DNA of 6,423 nt from DATLZM01 sp035559315 (lineage in GTDB: Bacteria > Actinomycetota > UBA4738 > HRBIN12): contig DATMBJ010000218.1 in the NCBI GenBank assembly GCA_035559315.1, positions 1-6,423 of the forward strand, read 5' to 3'. Below the pieces are notes generated by a model. The model saw only the letters and a list, made by a program, of their open reading frames with translations. It had not been told where the DNA came from and made no database searches. The position numbers and the translations under genes were made by a program. Below, piece after piece: positions 1 through 6,025 of the stretch (position 1 is the first letter of the stretch; each line of letters begins with the position of its first letter).

Positions 1-87
1 GCTGGTGGAGAGGGGCCAGCCAGTCCCCCGCCCGGAGGCGCCAGTACCCCAGGTAGGCGATCGTGCCGAGCGGGACGGCGGCGGCCG
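1..87 (+). repeat. Left arm of 87-bp perfect inverted repeat at window edge
   Basis: Base i of this stretch pairs with base 298-i for every position from 1 to 87, so it is an exact reverse complement of 211-297. The match breaks at base 88. Upstream of the break the forward frame has a stop (TAG, 54-56). Downstream, a normal membrane-protein frame runs on. The copy is at the very edge of the window and destroys a conserved gene, which points to a fold-back chimera or contig-end artefact rather than a natural repeat. Confidence 0.95.
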
Positions 88-698
88 GGCTGGCCGGGGC
101 CCTCGCCGCCCTCACCAGGAGCGTCGGGGTCCTGCTCGCCGCGGCCCTCGCGGTGGAGGCCCTCCACCGGAGGGCGGAGCGGCGGGGACCGGCCTGGCCG
201 GGGCTCCTCGCGGCCGCCGCCGTCCCGCTCGGCACGATCGCCTACCTGGGGTACTGGCGCCTCCGGGCGGGGGACTGGCTGGCCCCTCTCCACCAGCAGG
301 CCACCTGGCAGCGGGTGGCCTCGGCCCCCTGGGAGACGGCGGTCGCCGGGACCCGGGAGGCGTTCCGCTGGATCGGGGTCTACCCGGGCGGCTACCACCT
401 CCTGGACTGGCTCCTGGTCGCGCCGGCCGCGGCCGCCTGCCTCTACGCGGCGGCCCGGTTCCGCCCGGCCTTCGGCGTCTACGCGCTCGCGAGCCTCCTC
501 GCGCCGCTCGCGTTCGCGTTCCCGCCCCGGCCGCTCATGTCGCTCCCCCGGTTCCTCGCGGTCGTCTTCCCCATCCACTGGGCCCTGGCCGACGTGGTCG
601 AGCGGCGGGCCCTCCCCCACACGGCGGTCGTCGCGGTGTCCGCCGCCGGCCTCGGGGTCGCCACCTTGCTCTTCGCCGGTTGGTACTACATCTTCTGA
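63..698 (+). CDS. Membrane glycosyltransferase, PIG-V-like, 5' end lost and replaced
   Basis: This is the C-terminal part of a polytopic membrane protein, probably a polyprenyl-phosphate-sugar-dependent mannosyltransferase of the PIG-V-like (GT-C fold) family. It shows several hydrophobic segments, an early GLAGALAALTRSVGVLL stretch and a late RPLMSLPRF motif (about residues 156-164) followed by a hydrophobic helix. Both motifs resemble bacterial PIG-V-like proteins as I remember them. Full-length family members are about 400 residues, so roughly the first half is missing. The in-frame GTG at 63 is not a credible start. The frame is closed by a TAG at 54-56, and bases 1-87 are an inverted copy of 211-297, so the first eight residues come from the wrong strand. 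Genuine protein begins about residue 9 (base 88). The stop TGA is at 696-698. Family assignment is by motif memory; another GT-C transferase is possible. The acceptor and sugar are unknown. Confidence 0.62.
   Translation: MPSGTAAAGLAGALAALTRSVGVLLAAALAVEALHRRAERRGPAWPGLLAAAAVPLGTIAYLGYWRLRAGDWLAPLHQQATWQRVASAPWETAVAGTREAFRWIGVYPGGYHLLDWLLVAPAAAACLYAAARFRPAFGVYALASLLAPLAFAFPPRPLMSLPRFLAVVFPIHWALADVVERRALPHTAVVAVSAAGLGVATLLFAGWYYIF
211..297 (-). repeat. Right (native) arm of 87-bp inverted repeat
   Basis: This is the matching arm of the repeat at 1-87, separated from it by a 123-base spacer (88-210). It lies in the open frame of the PIG-V-like gene, where it encodes an ordinary hydrophobic stretch and its flank (including AYLGYWRLRAGDWLAPL), so this copy is the original and the copy at 1-87 is the secondary one. 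Confidence 0.93.
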
Positions 699-713
699 CC
701 CGTCGTGCCGACC

Positions 714-721
714 TATAGGAT
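714..721 (+). promoter_or_regulatory. Possible -10 element ahead of the response regulator
   Basis: TATAGGAT is an isolated A/T-rich stretch in otherwise GC-rich DNA. TAGGAT at 716-721 fits the actinobacterial TAnnnT -10 pattern. A CTGACC at 695-700 could be a poor -35, but the spacer is only 15 bases. Transcription starting near 728 would give a leader of about 37 bases carrying the ribosome binding site at 756-760. This is a weak call from pattern alone. Confidence 0.3.
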
Positions 722-755
722 GATGGGGCCGAACGAGGCGGCCCACGGCACCGAG

Positions 756-760
756 GGAGG
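756..760 (+). promoter_or_regulatory. Ribosome binding site deciding the response regulator start
   Basis: GGAGG within GAGGGAGGA lies four bases before the GTG at 765. It is the best Shine-Dalgarno match upstream of the gene. It favours GTG 765 over the in-frame GTG at 705 and the ATGs at 720 and 723, which have no comparable site. Starting at 765 also removes a 20-residue leader that is not typical of the family. Confidence 0.6.
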
Positions 761-764
761 ACGG

Positions 765-1415
765 GTGACGAAGGTCGATGTCATCAGGGTAGCCATCGCG
801 GACGACCACTCCCTGGTGCGTCAGGGCCTCCGGCGCTACCTGGAGATGGCCGAGGGGATCGAGGTCGTCGGGGAGGCATCGAACGGCCTGGAGCTCCTGG
901 ACCTGATCGAGCGGACCAAGCCCCGGATCGCGCTGATCGACATCCGGATGCCCGAGATGGACGGGCTCGAGGCCGCGCGTCAGATCCGGGACAAGTACCC
1001 GGAGGTCGGGGTCATCATGCTCACCGCCTACGACGACCGGCAGTTCGTGGTGGAGGCGGTCCGCTCCGGGGCCCGGGGGTACGTGCTCAAGGCCCGCGAC
1101 GCCGAGCACCTGATCCAGACGGTGCGCCTGGTGGCGGGCGGGAACATGGTGATCGACCCGCAGCTCGTGGTGGCCCTGGCCGAGGAGCTCTCCCAGGCCA
1201 AGGAGCGGGACCGCAAGGCCGAGACCCTCACGGCCCGGGAGATCGAGGTCCTCCAGCTCCTCGCGTTCGGGCACACGAACCGCGACATCGCCGAGCGCCT
1301 CTACATCTCGCCCGACACCGTCAAGACCCACCTCGAGCACATCTTCGAGAAGCTGGGGGCCTCGGACCGCACCGCGGCGGTGGCCGAGGCCCTCCGCCGA
1401 AGGCTGATCGAGTAG
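765..1415 (+). CDS. NarL/FixJ-family response regulator
   Basis: This is a cytoplasmic DNA-binding output protein of a two-component system, 216 residues from the GTG at 765, the usual length for the family. The receiver domain spans about residues 6-124. It has the acidic pair D13-D14, phospho-acceptor D59 in LIDIRMPEMDG, T87 in MLTAYDD, and K109 in GYVLKA, so all the phosphorylation residues are present. The C-terminal LuxR-type helix-turn-helix covers about 153-214, with LTAREIEVLQLLA and the recognition region ISPDTVKTHLEHIFEKLGA. The sensor kinase follows on the same strand after about 114 bases and is the obvious partner. This order, regulator before kinase, is less common than the reverse. 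An in-frame upstream start at 705 would add 20 residues and is disfavoured by the ribosome binding site. Target genes cannot be inferred; many family members control their own operon. Confidence 0.95.
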   Translation: MTKVDVIRVAIADDHSLVRQGLRRYLEMAEGIEVVGEASNGLELLDLIERTKPRIALIDIRMPEMDGLEAARQIRDKYPEVGVIMLTAYDDRQFVVEAVRSGARGYVLKARDAEHLIQTVRLVAGGNMVIDPQLVVALAEELSQAKERDRKAETLTAREIEVLQLLAFGHTNRDIAERLYISPDTVKTHLEHIFEKLGASDRTAAVAEALRRRLIE

Positions 1416-1442
1416 CGGGCCCCGCCCCGACCATCGACCGAA

Positions 1443-1470
1443 CCGGGGTCCCCCTTCGGGCCGACCCCGG
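1443..1470 (+). terminator. UUCG-capped hairpin between regulator and kinase genes
   Basis: CCGGGGTC (1443-1450) pairs perfectly with GACCCCGG (1463-1470), an eight-pair stem. Inside it, after a CC/CC internal mismatch, lies CC-UUCG-GG (1453-1460), the exceptionally stable cUUCGg tetraloop. It begins 27 bases after the regulator stop. No U-run follows, so it is not a classical intrinsic terminator. It could be a partial terminator, a 3'-end stabiliser that sets the regulator-to-kinase ratio, or a full stop for the regulator transcript. Confidence 0.5.
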
Positions 1471-1516
1471 CCCACCCTCGGGCGGCCCCCGTTCAGGTGA
1501 TGTCCACGCGGTCGCC

Positions 1517-1523
1517 GAGGGGG
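1517..1523 (+). promoter_or_regulatory. Ribosome binding site deciding the kinase start
   Basis: GAGGGGG sits six bases before the ATG at 1530, a good Shine-Dalgarno spacing. The in-frame upstream candidates, GTG 1497 and ATG 1500, have only a weak CAGG ahead of them, and ATG 1542 is less well placed. This supports ATG 1530 as the start. Confidence 0.55.
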
Positions 1524-1529
1524 CATGCT

Positions 1530-3659
1530 ATGCGGCGAACCATGCGCCGACCCAAGGCACGCCGGGCGGCCGCGGCTGCCCTGCTCGTCCTCGCCGGGGC
1601 GGGCCTCGCCGCGGCCTACGCGCTCGCGCCGGGCGACCCGCGGACCCGGGCCGCCGCGGTGCACGCGGCCCTCGCCGGCGCCTTCGCGGTCTCCGGGTGG
1701 GCGGTGCTGGACGCGGCCCGCTCCGGTCGGGCCTGGGAGCACGCCCGGTGGTTCGGGCTCGGGCTGCTCGGCCTGGCGCTCGCGTTCGGGCTGTTCCTGG
1801 CGCGGCACGCGGTGGAGCTGCCCGTGCCCCCGGCCGGCCTGGCCGACCTCGGCTTCCTCCCCGTCGCGGCGCTGTTCCTCCTCCCGGCCAGGGCCGAGCT
1901 CGTGGCGCACGTCGAAGAGCGACACCGGCGCGAGGTCGCCGCCGACGTCGCCCTGATCACCGCGTCCCTCGCCTGCATCGTGTTCCTGTTCCTCCGGCCG
2001 CCGGGCGCCGGGTGGGAGGTGACCGTGACGAGCGCCCTCTTCTCCGCGATCGGCGTCGCCGCCCTCACCACGTTCGCGGCCGTCGCCCTGTGGGTCCCGA
2101 CCGTCCGCCACGTCGGGCACCTGGTCGCGGTGGGCACGATGTCGTTCGCGGCGCTGCGGTTCGCCGCCGACTGGGTCCGCGGCGCGTACCGGCCCGCCGA
2201 CCCCGTCGTGGCGGTCCCGCTCGCCTCGGGCGCGCTCCTCCTGGGCCTGCTCCTCGCGGTGCTCCCGCCCGGCGCGTCCCGGTTCCCGGCACGGGTCCGG
2301 GACACCTGGGGCCGGCCGCTCCTCACCGCGACCGCGGTGGTCACGGCGAGCGTGGCCCTGGCGCTCGTCGCCACCCGCCAGCTCGAGGGGCGGTTCGGGC
2401 TCGACGTGGGGCGGGCGGTGATCGCGCTCCTCGCCGCGGGGGTCGCCGTGCGGATCCTGGTGAACCAGGTGCGGAGCGCCGAGGCCGCCGAGCAGGCCCA
2501 CCGGGCCCTCGCCCAGAAGGCCGAGGCCCTGGCGGAGGCGGAGCGGGCGATGCGGGAGCTCTCCGAGGCGCACGAGTCCGTCCGCCGCTCCGAGGAGCAC
2601 CTCCGCTCGGTGTTCGACGCCGCCGTGGACGGGATCGTGGAGCTCGACGGCCGGGACGTGATCGTCCGGGCCAACGAGGCCTTCTGCCGGATGGTGCGTA
2701 TGCCGAGGGAGGCCGTGGAGGGCCAGCCCTGGACCGCGGTGGCCGCCGCCACCCCCGGCGGGAACGCGTCGTTCGCGGCCCTCCCCCAGACCGGCCAGGG
2801 GACGCTCCAGCGCGACGGCCAGGCGCTGTACCTCGAGTCCCGGATCTCCCGGATCCCCGGGGACCCGCCCCGGCGCCTCCTCCTGGTCCGGGACGTGACC
2901 ACGGCGCGGGTCGCCGACCAGACCATCCGGTCCCTGTTCAAGTTCCTCCAGGACCGCGACGAGGACCGCACCCGGATCATGCGCCGGACGAACGCGGCCA
3001 TCGAGGCCGAGCGGAACCGGATCGCCCGCGACCTCCACGACGGCCCGGTCCAGGGGGTCTCCGCGGCCTCGCTCTCGCTCGAGGCCGCCCTCCTCATGAT
3101 CAAGGCCGGGGAGACCGAGGAGGGGATGGCCCTCCTGCACAAGGTCCGCCAGGAGCTCGCCGACGAGGCCGACAACCTCCGCCGGCTGATGTCGGGGCTC
3201 CGCCCGCCGCTCCTCGAGGAGCGGGGCCTGGTCCCCGCGCTCCGCGAGATGCTCTCGCGCTTCGGGGCCGACCACGGAATCGAGACCGAGTTCTCCGGCA
3301 CCACCTCGGTCGAGATCCCCGAGGACCTCGAGACCCTCGCCTACCGGGTGGTCCAGGAGGCGCTGTCGAACATCGGCAAGCACGCGAAGGCCACCCGGGT
3401 GGCGGTCACGGTCGAGGTCGACGCCGGCCAGCTCCGGGTGGAGGTGGCCGACGACGGGGTGGGGTTCGACTCCGCCAAGAGCCGGGAGTTCCTGCGGCAG
3501 GGCCGGGTCGGCCTGGCCTCGATGCGGGAGCGGGTGGAGCTCGTGAACGGCACGTTCATGGTCCACTCCACGCCGGGGCGGGGGACGACGGTGCTGGCCA
3601 CGCTCCCGATCGGGGAGCCCCGCCCGCTCGGCCGCGAGCTCGCCGCCCGCGAGGCGTAG
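1530..3659 (+). CDS. Membrane sensor histidine kinase, NarX/DesK type, with PAS domain
   Basis: This ATP-dependent sensor kinase autophosphorylates on His and passes phosphate to the neighbouring response regulator. It has 709 residues from ATG 1530. The N-terminal half (about 13-315) holds around ten hydrophobic segments with short loops, after an Arg-rich start. It has no large extracellular domain, so the signal may be sensed in the membrane. A charged coiled coil follows (about 315-355), then a PAS domain (about 355-458) running from EEHLRSVFDAAVDGIVELDG to LLLVRDVT. HisKA_3 has DLHDGPVQ with phospho-acceptor H503, acid/base D504 and Q508, the residue linked to phosphatase activity in this family. 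The ATPase domain has N614 in EALSNIGKHA, DDGVGFD at 641-647 and GRVGLASMRERV from 658. All catalytic elements are intact. GTG 1497 or ATG 1500 would add 10-11 residues. The signal is unknown. Confidence 0.94.
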   Translation: MRRTMRRPKARRAAAAALLVLAGAGLAAAYALAPGDPRTRAAAVHAALAGAFAVSGWAVLDAARSGRAWEHARWFGLGLLGLALAFGLFLARHAVELPVPPAGLADLGFLPVAALFLLPARAELVAHVEERHRREVAADVALITASLACIVFLFLRPPGAGWEVTVTSALFSAIGVAALTTFAAVALWVPTVRHVGHLVAVGTMSFAALRFAADWVRGAYRPADPVVAVPLASGALLLGLLLAVLPPGASRFPARVRDTWGRPLLTATAVVTASVALALVATRQLEGRFGLDVGRAVIALLAAGVAVRILVNQVRSAEAAEQAHRALAQKAEALAEAERAMRELSEAHESVRRSEEHLRSVFDAAVDGIVELDGRDVIVRANEAFCRMVRMPREAVEGQPWTAVAAATPGGNASFAALPQTGQGTLQRDGQALYLESRISRIPGDPPRRLLLVRDVTTARVADQTIRSLFKFLQDRDEDRTRIMRRTNAAIEAERNRIARDLHDGPVQGVSAASLSLEAALLMIKAGETEEGMALLHKVRQELADEADNLRRLMSGLRPPLLEERGLVPALREMLSRFGADHGIETEFSGTTSVEIPEDLETLAYRVVQEALSNIGKHAKATRVAVTVEVDAGQLRVEVADDGVGFDSAKSREFLRQGRVGLASMRERVELVNGTFMVHSTPGRGTTVLATLPIGEPRPLGRELAAREA

Positions 3660-3671
3660 CCGGGCGCACGG

Positions 3672-3703
3672 CCGGCCCACCGCCGCGCGGCGCCCGCGGC
3701 CGG
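3672..3703. terminator. GC-rich inverted-repeat spacer between convergent genes
   Basis: The 68 bases between the kinase stop and the PBP stop contain CCGGCC (3672-3677) pairing with GGCCGG (3698-3703). A 12-base self-complementary CGCCGCGCGGCG (3681-3692) lies in the loop. A bidirectional terminator would be expected between converging genes, and this is the only candidate. There is no U-run on either strand and such GC-rich DNA yields inverted repeats by chance, so the call is tentative. Confidence 0.3.
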
Positions 3704-3727
3704 ACCCCCGACCCGTCGAGCCGAGGC

Positions 3728-5902
3728 TCAGCGGCGGCCGGGGCGCGCCGGCGTGGGCTCCGCCGTCGGGGTGGGGACCGGCGGCGTGCCGGTCGGGAGC
3801 GGGGAGGGCGTGGCGGTGGGCGAGGGCGTCGGGGTCCCGGTCGGGGTCGGCGTGGGGCTCGGGGACGGGCTCGGGCTGGGGCTCGGCGGGGGCGGCGTGG
3901 AGGGCCCCTCCGTGTAGCCCTCGAACGACGGCTCGGGGAAGTCGCGGACCGGCATCCCGGCCGTGACCTCGGCCATGAAGTCGTGCCAGATCATCGCCGG
4001 GATCGTGCCTCCGTAGACCCGGGGGAACCCGTGGACGTCGAGGAGGGGGCGCTGGCCCTCCGGGTAGCCCACCCACACGCAGGCGGCGAGCTGGGGGACG
4101 TACCCGCAGAACCAGGCGTCGGCGTAGTTCTGGGTGGTCCCGGTCTTGCCCGCGGCCGGCCGGCCGATGTCCGCGGCGGTCCCCGTGCCGAACTCGATCA
4201 CGCCGCGGAGCGCGTAGGTCGCGAGGGCGGCGTCGTTGGCCGAGATGGCCCGGGTCCCCCGGGGGCGGAGGCGGAAGCGGACGTCGCCGTCGGGCCCGAG
4301 GACCTCCTCGAACGGGGTGGCGCGGTGGCGGATCCCCCGGGAGGCGAGCGTCGCGTAGGCGTCGGCCATCTCGAGCGGCGCGACCGACTGGGAGCCCAGC
4401 GTGATCGAGCAGACCGGCTCGAGCGGCGAGCGGATGCCCATCCGGTGGGCGACGTCCACCACCGCCTCCGGCCCCACCTCCGCGACGAGCTGGGCGAAGA
4501 CCGTGTTCACCGAGTGGGCCACGGCCGAGGCCAGGGTGAAGCTCCCGGCCTCGCCGGGGTCGGCGTTCCCGACCTCCCACGGCTCGCCCCCCGTGTAGCA
4601 CCGGGGGTCGTCGATCCGGATGGTGGAGGGCCCGTACCAGACCGAGTTCAGCGAGTAGCGCTGCTCGAGGGCCGCCACCAGCGTGAAGGTCTTGAAGGCC
4701 GAGCCGGCCTGGCGCCCGGTCCCGGCGAACCCCGGGAGCCCGGCCACCGCCAGGTTCACCTTGGAGCGGGCGAAGTTCAGCCCGCCCACCATGGCCCGGA
4801 TGGCCCCGGTCCGCGGATCGACCGCGACCAGCGCCGCGGCGGGGTCGCCGGGCTCGCCGAGGTGCTCGCGGACCACCCGCTCGGCCACCCGCTGCCAGTC
4901 CATGTCCAGGGTGGTGGTGACCCGCAGGCCCCCGCCGTAGACCTCGGCCTCGCCGTAGCGGCGGGTCAGGAGCCGCCGGACGTAGTCCACGAAGTAGTCG
5001 GAGGCGCCCGGGGCGTCGATCGCGACCGGCTCCGGCGCGGTCCGGACCGGCTTGGCCTCCAGGCGCGCGGCCCGGGCCGGGTCGAGGTAGCCCTCGGCCA
5101 CCATCCGGGCGAGCACGAGGTTCCGCCGCCCCCGCGCCGCCTCGGGGTCGACGAACGGGTCGAACCGGCCCGGGGAGGCGATCAGCCCGGCGAGCGTGGC
5201 CGACTCGAGGAGCGTGAGGTCCCTGGCGTCCTTCCCGAAGTAGGTCCGGGCCGCGGCCTGGACGCCGTACGCGCCGTGGCCGAAGTAGACGGTGTTCAGG
5301 TACCGGGCGAGGATCTCGTCCTTGGTGAACGTCTGTTCGACCTTCACCGCGAGCAGGACCTCGCGGATCTTCTGGCCCACGGTCCGCTCGGGGATCCGGT
5401 ACACCCGCCCGTAGACCGGGTCGTCCACGTACGTGCCGGCGTAGACGTTCTTCACGAGCTGCTGGGTGATGGTGGAGCCGCCCTGGACCACCTCCCGGCG
5501 GACGAGGTCGGTCCAGGCCGCCCGGAGGATCCCCAGGGGGTCGAAGCCCGGGTGGGAGTAGAAGTCCTCGTCCTCGACGGCGATCACGGCCTCCCGGAGG
5601 TGCTCCGGCATCTCCGAGAACGGGATCAGCGTGCGGTCGATCGAGGCGTGGAGCGTCGTGATCAGCCGACCGTGACGGTCGTACAGGTAGGTGGTCTGGA
5701 TCGGGGGCGGGGTCTCGGGGAGGTCGAGCCGGAGGTAGACCACGACCAGGGCCCCGAGCGCCAGGAGCCCGGCGCCGAGGGGCACGCCGAACAGGGCCCA
5801 CCCGTAGCGGCGGAGGAAGGAACGGCCCGGCTTCCTCCGCTTCCTCCGGGGGGCGTGCTTGGGGCCCTTCCGGGCTCGGGGTTCGGTGGTCTTGGTCGCC
5901 AC
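3728..5902 (-). CDS. Class A penicillin-binding protein (bifunctional transglycosylase/transpeptidase)
   Basis: This protein polymerises lipid II into glycan strands and crosslinks the peptides on the outer face of the membrane. It has 724 residues. A very basic cytoplasmic tail (about 1-32) precedes one membrane anchor (about 33-56). The GT51 domain (about 85-260) has catalytic E110 in VEDEDFYSHPG, GGSTITQQLVKN (141-152), and the stretch KDEILARYLNTVYFGHGAYG. The transpeptidase domain (about 350-640) has nucleophile S401 and K404 in GSAFK, S464-V465-N466, and K586-T587-G588. All active-site residues are present. A Pro/Ser/Thr-rich tail (about 664-724) replaces any PASTA domain. Odd points are an insert of about 15 residues between GT motifs and four cysteines in the extracellular part. 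The GTG start at 5902 has no clear Shine-Dalgarno site, but no better start lies before the anchor. It resembles PonA1/PBP1A in layout. The DUF5318-type gene lies directly upstream. Confidence 0.96.
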   Translation of the reverse strand: MATKTTEPRARKGPKHAPRRKRRKPGRSFLRRYGWALFGVPLGAGLLALGALVVVYLRLDLPETPPPIQTTYLYDRHGRLITTLHASIDRTLIPFSEMPEHLREAVIAVEDEDFYSHPGFDPLGILRAAWTDLVRREVVQGGSTITQQLVKNVYAGTYVDDPVYGRVYRIPERTVGQKIREVLLAVKVEQTFTKDEILARYLNTVYFGHGAYGVQAAARTYFGKDARDLTLLESATLAGLIASPGRFDPFVDPEAARGRRNLVLARMVAEGYLDPARAARLEAKPVRTAPEPVAIDAPGASDYFVDYVRRLLTRRYGEAEVYGGGLRVTTTLDMDWQRVAERVVREHLGEPGDPAAALVAVDPRTGAIRAMVGGLNFARSKVNLAVAGLPGFAGTGRQAGSAFKTFTLVAALEQRYSLNSVWYGPSTIRIDDPRCYTGGEPWEVGNADPGEAGSFTLASAVAHSVNTVFAQLVAEVGPEAVVDVAHRMGIRSPLEPVCSITLGSQSVAPLEMADAYATLASRGIRHRATPFEEVLGPDGDVRFRLRPRGTRAISANDAALATYALRGVIEFGTGTAADIGRPAAGKTGTTQNYADAWFCGYVPQLAACVWVGYPEGQRPLLDVHGFPRVYGGTIPAMIWHDFMAEVTAGMPVRDFPEPSFEGYTEGPSTPPPPSPSPSPSPSPTPTPTGTPTPSPTATPSPLPTGTPPVPTPTAEPTPARPGRR
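3731..3901 (-). repeat. Low-complexity tract encoding the PBP Pro/Ser/Thr tail
   Basis: This stretch encodes residues 668-724 of the PBP: four consecutive prolines, then SP dipeptides, TP dipeptides, and looser PTGTP/PTPT units, ending in PARPGRR. At DNA level it is a degenerate short tandem repeat that could change length by slippage. Such tails are common at the extracellular end of actinobacterial class A PBPs and probably thread into or across the cell wall. It has no recognisable fold. Confidence 0.85.
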
Positions 5903-5914
5903 GGCGCCGCGACG

Positions 5915-5920
5915 ATGCTA
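5915..5920 (-). promoter_or_regulatory. Possible -10 element for the PBP gene
   Basis: On the minus strand TAGCAT (TAnnnT pattern) lies 12 bases before the GTG start. With the usual spacing to the transcription start, the leader would be only about five bases. That would fit the absence of a Shine-Dalgarno site and suggest nearly leaderless translation. No recognisable -35 was found at the right distance, so confidence is low. Confidence 0.25.
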
Positions 5921-6001
5921 CCCCGCTGGTGCCCTCCCCACGCCCAGCCGACGCCGCGGGCGGGCCCGAGGGTTCCAGGAAACCGTCCGGCGTCCCGGGG
6001 G

Positions 6002-6021
6002 CCGTCCCGGGACCGGGACGG
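6002..6021 (-). terminator. Perfect 8-bp inverted repeat after the DUF5318 gene
   Basis: CCGTCCCG (6002-6009) and CGGGACGG (6014-6021) are exact reverse complements around a four-base loop. On the minus-strand transcript the hairpin starts four bases after the stop codon of the DUF5318-type gene. A second CGTCCCGGG at 5991-5999 could pair with the same partner, giving two alternative hairpins. There is no U-run. It may be a terminator or attenuator separating the small gene from the PBP gene; a protein-binding operator is also possible. Confidence 0.45.
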
Positions 6022-6025
6022 AACG

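Noticed and set aside
1..297. A telomere-like hairpin end of a linear replicon, or an invertible switch
   Set aside because: The arms lie inside a conserved coding gene, are only 87 bases long, and no recombinase or telomere-protein gene is present. An assembly or amplification chimera explains the same facts more simply.
5..718. A 237-codon plus-strand frame overlapping the PIG-V-like fragment
   Set aside because: It is Arg/Pro/Gly-rich low-complexity translation in another frame of a gene with clear membrane segments, and it also runs through the chimeric first 87 bases.
705..764. A 20-residue N-terminal extension of the response regulator from GTG 705
   Set aside because: It contains the likely promoter and the ribosome binding site for GTG 765, has no resemblance to a domain, and family members normally begin a few residues before the first receiver strand.
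1616..3304. A 562-codon open frame on the minus strand opposite the kinase gene
   Set aside because: It mirrors the kinase gene, is dominated by Arg, Ser and Ala with no domain motif, and arises because stop codons are rare in such GC-rich DNA. The plus-strand frame has a complete set of kinase motifs.
3660..3727. A small RNA or small gene between the convergent genes
   Set aside because: The spacer is only 68 bases, has no promoter-like A/T-rich stretch and no start codon with a ribosome binding site. Only short GC inverted repeats are visible.
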